60,137 nt of DNA from Hyphomicrobiales bacterium (GCA_003140315.1 PLJS01000089.1:11463-71599), one strand, 5' to 3'. Positions 1 to 7,940 are shown, counted from the stretch's first letter. The notes: generated by a model from the letters alone, not told the origin. Numbers and translations are program-made.

Positions 1-440
1 CCGCATGGCTGCCAGCAATGGCTTGATGCCGACGATGGCGTCGCCTTGAGCACCAGCTTGCTTTCGACCGTGCCGGTTTCGCCTTGGACCTTCGCGGCGA
101 GTGAAAGCTGCCAGCGACCGGCCATCGAGAGATTGGCCTTGAAGCGATAGACGCCGGGCTCCGTGGACGGAAGTTGCTCGATCGGCGCGGCCATTTCCGC
201 CATGCTGTCGGGAGCCATGTCGATGCGCTTGGCCGAGATCACCGCATCGGAGATCGGTTTACCGGTCTTCTTGTTGACGAGACGCACGGCAACGATCGCG
301 CCCTCGCCCTTTTTCACTTCGCTTTGAACGAGTTGGAATTCATAGTCGTTGACATCCGCCCGCACGGGGGCCGCGAGTGCGATCCACGCGAAGCCGATCA
401 GCGCTGCGAACGACGCAGTCTTTCTGCTCAACAGATTCAT
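1..440 (-). CDS. FixH/YtkA-like exported protein, 3' end beyond window
   Basis: Reading leftward from an ATG at 440 with a good ribosome site (AGGAGACC about 8 bases upstream), the protein opens with a signal peptide ending near 'APVRA' (residue about 27). A compact beta domain of the FixH/YtkA kind follows ('VRLVNKKTGKPI', 'RIDMAPDSMAEM', 'EPGVYRFKANLSMAGRW'). Such periplasmic proteins usually sit with CusB/CusA-type heavy-metal RND efflux genes, which would lie off the left edge. The last ~45 bases look better coded in another frame (DAIVGIKPLLAAMR), so either a frameshift or the next gene begins here. The upstream neighbour at 597-938 is also an exported metal-type protein. Family assignment is fairly firm; the substrate is unknown. 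Confidence 0.72.
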   Translation of the reverse strand, partial: MNLLSRKTASFAALIGFAWIALAAPVRADVNDYEFQLVQSEVKKGEGAIVAVRLVNKKTGKPISDAVISAKRIDMAPDSMAEMAAPIEQLPSTEPGVYRFKANLSMAGRWQLSLAAKVQGETGTVESKLVLKATPSSASSHCWQPC

Positions 441-596
441 TTTCCTGGTCTCCTAGATTCAGTTTTGCCCGGTCGAAAACGCCGGAACCTCGCGTGGCAA
501 AGCCACGCGTGTTCACCGCACGCGAACGCGCGGCGACTTCCGGCACGTGCGAGGTGCCGGCTGAAACTAGGCTTTGGGAGGTCTTGGTGGCGGCGC

Positions 597-938
597 TTAC
601 GCGAGACCGCTGAGGTCGGCGTCTTCGCCTGGAATAACAACGCTCGCGCGCGTCAGCGGAATAATGGGGACGGGGCCAAGCGGCGCGGATTGCAATACGC
701 TCACCATGCAGAGCGCCATCAGCGGACAATCCTTGCCGCAATCCGGGGCTTTATCCGGGCAGCAGGGCATATCCGTCGCCATCGCCGTGGTCATCTGAGC
801 GTCGATGGCACCGTGCTCGCTCATGGTGTCTTGCGTTTCCGCTGGCATCGCCATGACGGGTCGCGCCAGCGGGGCCAGGACGAGGCCAACGATAGCGAGA
901 ATCGCAAGAGCGCGATGTATGGCGGAAAGGACCTTCAC
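597..938 (-). CDS. Small Cys/Met/His-rich exported protein, probably cut short by an in-frame stop
   Basis: A 113-residue product starts at GTG 938. It has a hydrophobic signal sequence (residues about 8-30, ending 'VMAMPAETQD') and then a segment rich in Met, His and Cys ('MPCCPDKAPDCGKDCPLMALCM', five Cys), which fits binding of Cu or a similar metal in the periplasm. It precedes the FixH-like gene with 126 bases between, suggesting one metal-resistance operon. The reading frame stops at TAA 599-597 but continues in the same frame as A-P-P-P-R-P-P-K-A to a TAG at 569-567, so the visible stop may be a nonsense change that removed a nine-residue tail. I do not recognise a named family; metal binding is inferred from composition. 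Confidence 0.6.
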   Translation of the reverse strand: MKVLSAIHRALAILAIVGLVLAPLARPVMAMPAETQDTMSEHGAIDAQMTTAMATDMPCCPDKAPDCGKDCPLMALCMVSVLQSAPLGPVPIIPLTRASVVIPGEDADLSGLA

Positions 939-1130
939 ATTTTCAGGCTATCACAGGCGAGCATGGCTGGCAAAAGATAGTATCGCCATCGATGCCAAGC
1001 TTGGTCTTACCAGCTACCAGCGCTTTCGAGCGCGGACGTCACAGATCGGGCGTGTGTGACCCGGGATAGATGTTCGTCCGCCCGCCCCGCACGGGTGTAA
1101 AATTCAAGATTCTTGGACCGGCGCACGGGC

Positions 1131-1820
1131 CTATCTGGCAGCTTCGACAAATCCTTGGAAAAGGCGGTTTCCGGGATGGTCTGTGTCCACCAGCAGCTCT
1201 TGGTGCCACTGAATACCGATCGCGAAGCGGTAGGCCGGAATCTCGATTGCTTCTATAATCCCGTCCCCGGCATAGGCGCTCGCAACGACCGAAGGCGAGA
1301 GCTGCGCGACGGCTTCGCGGTGAAACGTGTTCACCACTATTGTTTGTTCGCCAATGATTGCCGCCAGGCGTGAATTTGCTGCTAGTTCGACAGGATGGAG
1401 TTGGCCGCGCCGATCATGCTCGAAAGCGTCCGGCATCATCGCGCGCAGGTCAGGGGTCAGACGGCAGCCGTTTAGGCAAGCGAGCATCTGCATCCCGGCG
1501 CAGATACCGAGGACAGGCTTGTTTCTCGCAAGGTAGCCCTCGACGATGGCGCGTTCGACCGCAAAGCGTTCGGATGACGGAACCTTGGAAACCTCGCCCG
1601 GAAGATACCAATCATCGGGATAGGCAAACCGACCGCCCACGGAAAGCAAGCCGTCAAACTCCTCCAACACCACATGGACGATTTCAGGCAAGTAAGGAAT
1701 ACCGAACGGCAACCCGCCCGCATCGCGAACGCCTTTGAAATATCCTTTCGTCGCTTCGTAGCGAGCGCCGTCACCGCTCGTGTTCTCATCCAGAATGACT
1801 GCGATGCGAGGCTTGCGCAT
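1131..1820 (-). CDS. Gamma-glutamyl-gamma-aminobutyrate hydrolase family (peptidase C26, PuuD-like)
   Basis: 229 residues with a class-I glutamine amidotransferase fold: nucleophile elbow 'LGICAGMQ' with Cys107, and the His/Glu pair in 'QWHQE' (His206, Glu208; most family members have WHPE). Residues 1-60 carry the usual N-terminal 'YEATKGYFKGVRDAGGLPF' region that shapes the substrate pocket. Family members cleave gamma-glutamyl amide bonds, for example in putrescine breakdown. The gene begins six bases after the upstream epimerase gene ends, so the two are probably co-transcribed. No other putrescine gene is nearby, so the true substrate is open. The full catalytic triad and normal length make an active enzyme likely. 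Confidence 0.88.
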   Translation of the reverse strand: MRKPRIAVILDENTSGDGARYEATKGYFKGVRDAGGLPFGIPYLPEIVHVVLEEFDGLLSVGGRFAYPDDWYLPGEVSKVPSSERFAVERAIVEGYLARNKPVLGICAGMQMLACLNGCRLTPDLRAMMPDAFEHDRRGQLHPVELAANSRLAAIIGEQTIVVNTFHREAVAQLSPSVVASAYAGDGIIEAIEIPAYRFAIGIQWHQELLVDTDHPGNRLFQGFVEAAR

Positions 1821-1826
1821 GTGCTG

Positions 1827-2861
1827 CTACCTGGATAGCGCGGCGGGGCCGCATGCCGCTAAACTATCACCGGCGTCTCCTTCAGGTCGGCTCGCGTGCC
1901 ATGCTTTAAGAGCCGCGCTCTCTTCATCGGCAGTAAGACCGGTGACCGCTCCGCCGGCGGTGCGCGCCCATACCAGAGTGTCGCGAGCGGTCCGCGAGAG
2001 TGCTCGCACCGTCAAGCCGGACTCGCGCGCTGGTGATGTGTCGCGAGTGGCAAAGCCCGCAAAGTCTGGCAGCGGGAGCCAAAGCGGCAGCGATCTCGTG
2101 CCGGACCAGCGTCTGATGTCATGGCTTTCCAGAAACGCGCGGTCGGCCCAGGTGAACGTGCAGGACGAGCCAACGGCGGCGGCGCATTCTGCCAGGAACT
2201 GGCCGCGTGTGAACGAGGGTCCAATACCATCATAGTACCCGGTCAGACGGGTTTGCGCGGCGAGCACGATCCATTGGGCAAGATCGCGCACGTCGATGAG
2301 TTGGACGGCATCATCCGGCGTTCCAGGCACGAGCACTTCGCCGCCTCGATCAAGCCGCGTGGGCCAGTAGGTGAACCGCCCCGTTGGGTCCTCGGGACCT
2401 ACAATCAGCCCAGCCCTGCAAATAAAGGCGTTCTCACCTATTGCCTGCTCACAAGCGACCTTGGCGGCGCCATAGGTCTCCTCGGTACTGTGCTCGATCT
2501 CCGGTGCTGTGGGCATCCGGAGCGGAGCGGTGTCTGTCCGCTGCCCGGCCGTGCGGTTGTCGGCATATACGCTTACCGTCGACACAAAGGTCCAATGCGC
2601 GACGCGCTGCTTGAGTGCGGTGACTGCGCGACGCACTTGGCCGGGATGACGCGACACATCAACGACGGCGTCGAACGCCTCGGCTGCAAGCGGCGCGAGG
2701 CCGTCCGGGTTGTCCCGGTCCACACGGATCAAGCGAGCGCCGTGCGGAACCGATCCGGCAACGCCGCGCGCGGCGCACGTCACGTCATGGCCCATCGCAT
2801 AGGCGTGGGCGGCAATTGCGCGCCCGAGAAACCGCGTGCCGCCAAGGATCAACAGGCGCAT
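1827..2861 (-). CDS. NAD-dependent epimerase/dehydratase family protein
   Basis: An extended short-chain dehydrogenase fold of 344 residues from the chosen ATG (2861), which directly precedes the Rossmann strand 'MRLLILGGTRFLG'. An in-frame ATG 48 bases upstream (2909) would add a polar, family-atypical leader. The glycine-rich 'GGTRFLGRAI' binds NAD(P), 'VDVSRHPGQVRRAV' follows, and 'YGAAKVACE' carries the Tyr-x3-Lys catalytic pair. The family acts on nucleotide sugars or related reductions; nothing here fixes the substrate. The gene heads a likely two-gene operon with the peptidase C26 gene. Upstream at 2971-2982 the motif TGAGTGTACTCA (arms TGAGT/ACTCA) lies where an operator could sit. 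The C-terminal half resembles NAD-binding reductases annotated as 'NAD-dependent epimerase' without known role. Confidence 0.83.
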   Translation of the reverse strand: MRLLILGGTRFLGRAIAAHAYAMGHDVTCAARGVAGSVPHGARLIRVDRDNPDGLAPLAAEAFDAVVDVSRHPGQVRRAVTALKQRVAHWTFVSTVSVYADNRTAGQRTDTAPLRMPTAPEIEHSTEETYGAAKVACEQAIGENAFICRAGLIVGPEDPTGRFTYWPTRLDRGGEVLVPGTPDDAVQLIDVRDLAQWIVLAAQTRLTGYYDGIGPSFTRGQFLAECAAAVGSSCTFTWADRAFLESHDIRRWSGTRSLPLWLPLPDFAGFATRDTSPARESGLTVRALSRTARDTLVWARTAGGAVTGLTADEESAALKAWHASRPEGDAGDSLAACGPAALSR

Positions 2862-3127
2862 TTGTACATCCCCAGACGAATCTGATTGAGCAATGTTATC
2901 AGCAGTCATCAGCTCTGCGGCTATGACTCCTTGCGCGCTTTCGGCTTGGTGTACGCTGATGGGATGATAGTGAGTGTACTCATAAGGTTGAGCATCGGCT
3001 TAATTGCTGTGCGGGCTGGTCGAAGCTAACGGCCGCTTTGATTGCCGGCCACGGGCTGCACGCGCGAGCGTATCAACTTCTGGCATCGCGTTGGCAGCCG
3101 CCGGCCCTATCTGGGTGGAGCGCCGAC

Positions 3128-3678
3128 CTAAGGCGAGGTGCGCGGACGTTGGACTTCATAAACTAGGCATAACTCGTTCCGATTGCGGGCAGGGGCATAG
3201 ACCAGTCGCTCACCAGTTAGCTGCATACCGCACGCACGCATGACGGCGAACGAAGCATCATTGCCTGGCTGAGCGGCGGCCTCAATCACATCAAGGTCTA
3301 GCAGCTCAAATCCGGCGGCCATCGCGACTGGCGCAAGTTCTCGCATGTAGCCCTTGCCGTGGTGCTTTTCCCCGAGCCAATAACCGAGAGAGCCGCGACG
3401 TAGAGCTCGGGTTCGCGATTGAGCATTACCCAACCCACAAGCTCACCACTAACCTTTTCGACGACCGCAAACGGCAGCGCATCGCCGTCACGCGCCAGCT
3501 TGCGCGAGGACTCAATCCGCGCGACCGCCATTTCATTCGTGAAGGGAACAGGCCAGTAAGCAACCCATCGGCTGATTTTCGGCGTCATCATCGCAGACAC
3601 GGCGCTGGCATCCTCGGGCGTGACACAACGCAAGCGGAGGCGGGCCGTCTCTAGTGGCTCGAATGGTTCGTGCTGCAT
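3128..3678 (-). pseudogene. GNAT acetyltransferase (RimJ/RimL type) broken by a frameshift
   Basis: Two overlapping frames together make one GNAT protein of the expected ~180 residues. The N-terminal part (ATG 3678, 'FEPLETARLRLRCVTPEDA' through 'GWVMLNREPEL') continues in a different frame as 'GSLGYWLGEKHHGKGYMRE', which holds the acetyl-CoA pyrophosphate-binding loop, then 'PGNDASFAVMRACGM' to the stop at 3128. The frame change lies around 3395-3430. A single indel (real or a sequencing error) accounts for it. RimJ/RimL enzymes acetylate protein N-termini or small amines, but this copy should be inactive as read. It follows aqpS on the same strand, though 164 bases away and without obvious coupling. 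Confidence 0.75.
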
Positions 3679-3842
3679 GCTGGGACCATATTGCCTGAAG
3701 CCGATTCCCTTCTGAATACTTCTGGCGCATCGCGTCATCTCGCTGCGCTGCGGAATTTGGTTGCAATTGGGGCATATCGGAATCGAGGAGCGCGCGATTG
3801 CAGCGAGGATGTGGGATACGTGGATGATGGCCAAGGCGTACG

Positions 3843-4541
3843 CTAGAGCCGCGCCTCTTTCGGCCGGATGGCCTGACTGCGCTCGCTATTGAGATAGCGG
3901 GACAATCCGACGGCGCATGCCGCTCCAGCCAGTTGCGCCAGAATGAAAGTCGGAACGCTGGATGGTGCAATCCCGGCGAAGCTGTCCGAGAACCCGCGAG
4001 CGATCGTCACAGCCGGATTGGCGAACGAGGTTGAAGCGGTGAACCAATAAGCGGCGGTGATGTAGAGACCGACTGCGTAGGGTACGGCCTGCGCCGCGTG
4101 ATGCAAACAACCAAATATTGTCAGCAGCAGTCCGAAGGTCGCAATGAATTCAGAAATCCATTGGCCCGACCCGCTCCGGACCTTAGTCCCGAGCTCGAAC
4201 ACCGCATGGTCAAACATCAGGTGGGCGGCCCAGACGCCAATCAGCCCGCCGCAGATCTGGCAAAGCACGTAGAACAGACACTCGCGCCAGCCCAGCTCGC
4301 GGCGCAGGGCGAAGGCGAGACTGACCGCGGGATTCATATGCGCGCCCGATACGGGACCGAAGACGAGAATAAGGACAACCAGGATCGCGCCTGTCGGAAT
4401 CGTATTGCCAAGCAGCGCCAGCGCGACGTTGCCGCCCGAGAGGCGGTCCGCCATGATCCCCGAGCCGACGACCGTCGCCAGCAGCAGCGCAGTGGCGAGT
4501 GTCTCAGATACCAACCGTTTCGGAAGGGAGAGCGTTTCCAC
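3843..4541 (-). CDS. aqpS: AqpS-like aquaglyceroporin of the arsenic operon
   Basis: 232 residues with six membrane spans and two half-helix motifs of the MIP family: 'HMNPAVS' (Asn70-Pro-Ala) and 'FANPAVT' (Asn175-Pro-Ala). It starts at GTG 4541, whose G is the last base of the arsC stop TAG, so translation is coupled. In rhizobia AqpS replaces ArsB/ACR3 as the exit route: arsenate is reduced by ArsC and arsenite leaves down its gradient through the channel. The order arsR-arsC-aqpS here matches that scheme. Function is assigned from family plus context; no pump gene (arsB or acr3) is seen on this side. Confidence 0.86.
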   Translation of the reverse strand: METLSLPKRLVSETLATALLLATVVGSGIMADRLSGGNVALALLGNTIPTGAILVVLILVFGPVSGAHMNPAVSLAFALRRELGWRECLFYVLCQICGGLIGVWAAHLMFDHAVFELGTKVRSGSGQWISEFIATFGLLLTIFGCLHHAAQAVPYAVGLYITAAYWFTASTSFANPAVTIARGFSDSFAGIAPSSVPTFILAQLAGAACAVGLSRYLNSERSQAIRPKEARL

Positions 4542-5062
4542 TACGGGCCTGCTTTCGCAGACGCGCCCGGCATTCTGCCGATGTCCTTGAGCTTCGCCTG
4601 CAAGGTCATCTGATCGAGAGACGCAATCGGCAATGCGGCGAACGCGCTAACACGCCGCTCTAGGGAGCGGTATGCTTGGCGGAAGGCGAGAGCGACTTCG
4701 ACCTCCGTTCCCTTCGCGGCCGACGGGTCGGGAACACCCCAATGCGCGGTCATCGGCTTGCCAGGCCAAACCGGACAGCTCTCACCGGTCGCGTCGTCAC
4801 AGACCGTGAAGATGAAATCGATCTGCGGGGCGTCCGGCTTTGCAAATTCATCCCACGACTTGGAGCGGTAGCCCGATACGCTATAGCCAAGCCCCGAGAG
4901 CAGCGTGAGCGTATTGGGATTGATAGCGCCGCGCGGCTGGCTGCCTGCGCTGTAGGCCCGGAATTTCCCGGCGCCGATCTTATTGAGGATTGCTTCTGCC
5001 ATCACGGAGCGCGCGGAATTGTGGGTGCAAAGAAACAGCACATTGAAAGTGCGGTCAGGCAC
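4541..5062 (-). CDS. arsC: Arsenate reductase, low-molecular-weight phosphatase type
   Basis: 173 residues from GTG 5062. The P-loop 'FLCTHNSARS' gives Cys12-x5-Arg18 of LMW protein tyrosine phosphatases; Cys88 and Cys96 in 'TVCDDATGESCP' match the two resolving cysteines of thioredoxin-coupled arsenate reductases. The GTG start was chosen because it overlaps the arsR stop by eight bases (GTGCCTGA) and lies next to the fold's first strand; a farther ATG at 5107 would add a Pro/Asn-rich leader and has no ribosome site. The C-terminal extension ('IGRMPGASAKAGP') is longer than in minimal ArsC. It reduces As(V) to As(III) in the cytoplasm for export by the downstream AqpS. Confidence 0.86.
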   Translation of the reverse strand: MPDRTFNVLFLCTHNSARSVMAEAILNKIGAGKFRAYSAGSQPRGAINPNTLTLLSGLGYSVSGYRSKSWDEFAKPDAPQIDFIFTVCDDATGESCPVWPGKPMTAHWGVPDPSAAKGTEVEVALAFRQAYRSLERRVSAFAALPIASLDQMTLQAKLKDIGRMPGASAKAGP

Positions 5063-5414
5063 GGACGGGTTTCTTTCGTTTAGGTTGGGGGGCACAGCAC
5101 GCGGCAAGCGCGGGCGTGCAGACTTCCGGATGCCCGTCGCAGCAGTCCTGCATCAGGAAGCGGATCAGGTTTCCGAGCGCGGAATACGCCGCTGCGTAGA
5201 TGATCGAGCGCGCCTCACGTCTCATGCTGACGAGACCCGCGCGTTGCAGCTCCTTGAGATGGAACGATACGTTCGAGGCAGTAACGCCGACCGTGTCGGC
5301 AATTACGCCAGCGGGAACGCCCTCATCCCCAGCTTTGACCAGCGTACGAACGATGCGCAGACGTGTTTCCTGCGAAAGCGCCGCAAAAGACCGTGTGGCC
5401 TGGAGCTCATCCAT
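5055..5414 (-). CDS. arsR: ArsR-family arsenite-responsive repressor
   Basis: 119 residues with a winged-helix fold: 'RLRIVRTLVKAGDEG', recognition region 'VTASNVSFHLKELQRAGLV', wing 'RREARSIIYAA'. The C-terminus is Cys-rich ('DCCDGHPEVCTPALAACC'), a likely As(III) site placed after the HTH as in other alphaproteobacterial ArsR proteins rather than in the classic alpha-3 ELCVCDL site. It heads the leftward arsR-arsC-aqpS operon and faces a second arsR. Its ATG at 5414 lies two bases from a 24-bp palindrome (5417-5440), the probable autoregulatory operator. Confidence 0.9.
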   Translation of the reverse strand: MDELQATRSFAALSQETRLRIVRTLVKAGDEGVPAGVIADTVGVTASNVSFHLKELQRAGLVSMRREARSIIYAAAYSALGNLIRFLMQDCCDGHPEVCTPALAACCAPQPKRKKPVRA

Positions 5415-5416
5415 AA

Positions 5417-5440
5417 TTTGATATTCCTAGAATCATCAAA
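5417..5440. promoter_or_regulatory. Palindromic operator candidate before leftward arsR
   Basis: The arms TTTGAT and ATCAAA are perfectly inverted, centred on CTAG and reinforced by ATTC/GAAT inside. The site abuts the start codon of the leftward arsR, so a bound ArsR dimer would block that operon. The sequence differs from the second palindrome at 5524-5543, so the two regulators may have separate targets. Confidence 0.5.
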
Positions 5441-5523
5441 ATATAATTACAGGATTGCAGCAGACCTGCCAAGCAGCTTTCCAATGCGCGATGCCTGCGA
5501 AGCGCTGCCCGCCTCAATCTTGT

Positions 5524-5543
5524 ATTTCAATGATCACTGAAAT
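5524..5543. promoter_or_regulatory. 20-bp palindromic operator candidate for rightward arsR
   Basis: ATTTCAATGATCACTGAAAT is palindromic except for one mismatched base pair (two positions), with arms ATTTCA/TGAAAT and centre TGATCA. A half-site TTGAAAT recurs at 5578-5584 just before the ATG of the rightward arsR, and TTGACT at 5549-5554 may be a -35 element. This is a plausible ArsR dimer site controlling the rightward operon. Confidence 0.5.
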
Positions 5544-5584
5544 ATCGCTTGACTTGGGCCTCATACTTCCATAGTCGTTGAAAT

Positions 5585-5944
5585 ATGGAAAAAGTAGACA
5601 CCATCGCCGCTTTGGCCGCGCTGGCTCAGGACAACCGCCTCGACGTCTTCCGCCTTCTCGTGAAGGCGGGGCCGGCGGGACTCGCCGCAGGGGCGGTCGC
5701 GAAGGCGCTCAAGCTTCCGCCGAACACCTTGTCCTTTCACTTCGACCGTTTGCGCCAAGCGGGTCTGGTCACCGTGCGGCGCGAAAGCCGCTCGATGATC
5801 TACGCGGCACAGTTCGACACGATGAACGCACTGATCGGGTTTCTCACCGAAAATTGCTGCGCTGGCGTTGCCGAGGAGTGCGGCCCCGAATGCGCAGCAC
5901 CGAAATCAAAGAAAACACGGAGCAAGAAACATGAGCCCGCGTAG
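5585..5944 (+). CDS. Second ArsR-family repressor
   Basis: 119 residues, paralogous to the leftward ArsR: 'RLDVFRLLVKAGPAGLAAG', recognition segment 'LPPNTLSFHFDRLRQAGLV', wing 'RRESRSMIYAAQF'. The probable As(III) ligands are again C-terminal ('NCCAGVAEECGPECAA'), followed by a Lys-rich tail. The ATG at 5585 has no clear ribosome site. The gene overlaps the following flavoprotein gene by 14 bases. Two related but clearly different regulators back to back suggest that the reduction/export arm and the flavoenzyme arm are switched separately. Confidence 0.9.
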   Translation: MEKVDTIAALAALAQDNRLDVFRLLVKAGPAGLAAGAVAKALKLPPNTLSFHFDRLRQAGLVTVRRESRSMIYAAQFDTMNALIGFLTENCCAGVAEECGPECAAPKSKKTRSKKHEPA

Positions 5945-7355
5945 TGATCTTCCGGTCGCTGTGATCGGTGGCGGCCCGGTCGGGCTCGCGGCCGCCGCAC
6001 ACCTTCTCGAGCGCGGCGTGCCCGTACGTCTGTACGAGAGCGGCGCGTCGGTCGGAGCGAACATTCGCGCCTGGGGCCATGTCCGCTTGTTCTCGCCTTG
6101 GGGCTTCAACACCGACACCGCCGCGACCGCGTTGCTGCGTCGGCACGGCTGGCAGCAGCCGCCCGCGGACGTGCTGCCGACCGGACATGCTCTGGTCGAC
6201 GCCTATCTCGCGCCATTGGCGCAGACACCTGAGATGCGCGAAGTCATCGAGACGAACGCGAAGGTCCGGCACGTCTCCCGGCAGGGCGTCGACAAGGTCG
6301 TGACACGCGGCCGCGGCGATCATCCATTCGCGCTGACCGTCGAGCAAATGAGTGGCGACGCGCGCATCGATCTTGCGCGTGCGGTCATCGACGCGTCAGG
6401 AACCTGGAGCAATTCCAACCCGATGGGCGCTTCGGGAACGCCAGCGATCGGCGAACCCGCGTCGCGCCATCGCATTGCTTACGGAATCCCGGATGTTCTG
6501 CGCGCGGAGCGCGCCGTTTACGCTGACAAGCGTGTGCTGGTCGTCGGTGGCGGACATTCGGCTGCGAATGCGCTCCTCGATCTCGCGCGGCTTGCTGAGA
6601 CAGACGCAGGCATTCAACTCACCTGGGCGGTGCGCAGCGGCAGCCTTGTACGCGTGTTCGGTGGCGGCGAAGCCGACAAGCTTCAAGCGCGCGGTCAGCT
6701 TGGCACCGATCTCAAGCATCTCGTTGAAAGCGGACGCTTGAACCTTGTCATGAATTTCTCTGCGGCGCGGGTCGATGAGACGGCAGCGGGGGCGACCTTA
6801 ACTTCCACCAGTGAGACGACCATCGGGCCGTTCGACCGCATTATCGTCGCGACCGGTCTGCGGCCCGATCTCGACATGACGCGCGAGCTGCGGCTTGACC
6901 TTGATCCGTGGCTGGAATGCCCACGCGCGCTCGGTCCGCTGATCGACCCCAATTTGCATTCGTGCGGTTCGGTCCGGCCGCACGGGCACAAGGAGCTGGC
7001 GCATCTTGAGCCGGATTATTACGCGGTCGGCATCAAGAGCTACGGTCGTGCGCCGACGTTCTTGATGGCGACAGGCTACGAACAGGTGCGCTCCATCACC
7101 GCCCGTCTTGCCGGTGATCATGCCGCCGCCGACGAAGTGCGTTTGATCCTTCCCGAGACGGGCGTCTGTTCAACGAGCTTTGCCAGGGCGAAGCAACCCG
7201 AGGCCGGTTGTTGCGGCGGACCGGCGAAAGCGGATGCTGACGCGTGCTGCGTGGAGGACGAGACGGCAAAGGCAGGCGGCAAGAGCGGTTGCGGCACGGC
7301 CGAGGCAAAACCGGCAGCTTCCAAAGCGGCCGCGTGCTGTCCGGTCCCGGCGTGA
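5931..7355 (+). CDS. FAD/NAD(P)-dependent monooxygenase-like enzyme of the arsenic operon with Cys-rich tail
   Basis: 474 residues from ATG 5931. An FAD-binding Rossmann motif 'VIGGGPVGLAAAAHL' lies at residues about 9-23, and a second dinucleotide site 'VLVVGGGHSAANAL' lies mid-protein, the layout of flavin-containing monooxygenases and of ArsO/ArsV-type enzymes found in ars operons. The end of the chain, beyond the enzyme fold, is unusual: Cys pairs and single Cys ('GCCGG', 'DACCVED', 'SGCG', 'ACCPVPA') are separated by Ala/Lys-rich linkers, so it could bind As(III) or another soft metal. It overlaps arsR by 14 bases and is followed by a broken MFS gene. The exact reaction is unknown; a role in oxidising or handling trivalent arsenicals is inferred from position. 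Confidence 0.78.
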   Translation: MSPRSDLPVAVIGGGPVGLAAAAHLLERGVPVRLYESGASVGANIRAWGHVRLFSPWGFNTDTAATALLRRHGWQQPPADVLPTGHALVDAYLAPLAQTPEMREVIETNAKVRHVSRQGVDKVVTRGRGDHPFALTVEQMSGDARIDLARAVIDASGTWSNSNPMGASGTPAIGEPASRHRIAYGIPDVLRAERAVYADKRVLVVGGGHSAANALLDLARLAETDAGIQLTWAVRSGSLVRVFGGGEADKLQARGQLGTDLKHLVESGRLNLVMNFSAARVDETAAGATLTSTSETTIGPFDRIIVATGLRPDLDMTRELRLDLDPWLECPRALGPLIDPNLHSCGSVRPHGHKELAHLEPDYYAVGIKSYGRAPTFLMATGYEQVRSITARLAGDHAAADEVRLILPETGVCSTSFARAKQPEAGCCGGPAKADADACCVEDETAKAGGKSGCGTAEAKPAASKAAACCPVPA

Positions 7356-7371
7356 AGTCCATCGCCTGTTC

Positions 7372-7903
7372 ATGACTCCCACCGCGGGCACTTCCGCAAG
7401 CATCCCATCACGCGCGGTGATCGTCACCACCCTCGGCATGGCGCAGATTCTGTCTTGGGGAACGAGCTTCTACTTTCTGGCGGTGGTCGCGGTTCCGATC
7501 GTGCGCGACACCGGCTGGCCCTATGAATGGGTGATCGCCGGGGTGTCGGTGGGACTGGTGGTCGCGGGCTTCGTATCGCCGCGCGTGGGCCGCGAGATCG
7601 GCCATCGCGGCGGAAGACCGGTTCTTGCTTGCGGCGCGATCCTTTTCGCGCTCGGCCTGGCGCTGATCGGCACCTCGCAGAATTTTTACTGGTATCTATC
7701 CGGCTGGATCGTGGTCGGCGCGGGCATGGGTATTTCCGATCATGCTGGCGATGGCGGCTTCGCCGTTCGTCGGTGCGTGGGCTTCTGAAAAAGGCGGAAG
7801 CGCGTGGATGATCTTCATTTTGAATGCGCTCGCCCTTCTCAACGTGGCATTGGTCGCGGGCTTATGGTTTTCAAGCCAAGCGCTTCGCCAGCGCGCGAAT
7901 TGA
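7372..7903 (+). pseudogene. MFS transporter with internal deletion
   Basis: From ATG 7372 the frame encodes the N-terminal ~4 membrane helices of an MFS carrier ('LSWGTSFYFLAVVAVPIV', the loop-2/3 motif 'GREIGHRGGRPVLACG', then 'YLSGWIVVGAGMGI'). At about 7735 this joins directly, in another frame, to the last segment of a carrier ('IMLAMAASPFVGAWASEKGG', then one or two hydrophobic helices and a TGA at 7903). Only ~175 codons of an expected ~400 remain, so the central seven or so helices are gone and the joint is out of frame. It is the third gene of the arsR-flavoprotein operon and probably once exported the enzyme's product. Confidence 0.75.
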
Positions 7904-7925
7904 ATACATCCGCTTAGTCAAGTGC

Positions 7926-7940
7926 GGGGGCTTCGCCCCC
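7926..7940. terminator. Short GC hairpin after the ars operon remnant
   Basis: GGGGGCTTCGCCCCC can fold with a six-base stem and a UUC loop. There is no U tract after it, so it is a weak candidate; it may simply mark the junction between the MFS remnant and the following receptor fragment. Confidence 0.3.

Noticed and set aside
174-980. 268-codon plus-strand ORF
   Set aside because: Arg/His-rich translation with no domain; it lies antisense to the FixH-like and Cys-rich protein genes whose signal peptides and ribosome sites are convincing.
995-1004. CCAAGCTTGG palindrome upstream of the Cys-rich protein gene
   Set aside because: Ten bases of symmetry alone are too weak to call a metal-regulator operator.
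5549-5575. TTGACT/CATAGT as a firm sigma-70 promoter
   Set aside because: Spacing is only about 15 bases and the -10 is poor, so it is mentioned with the operator but not called as a promoter feature.
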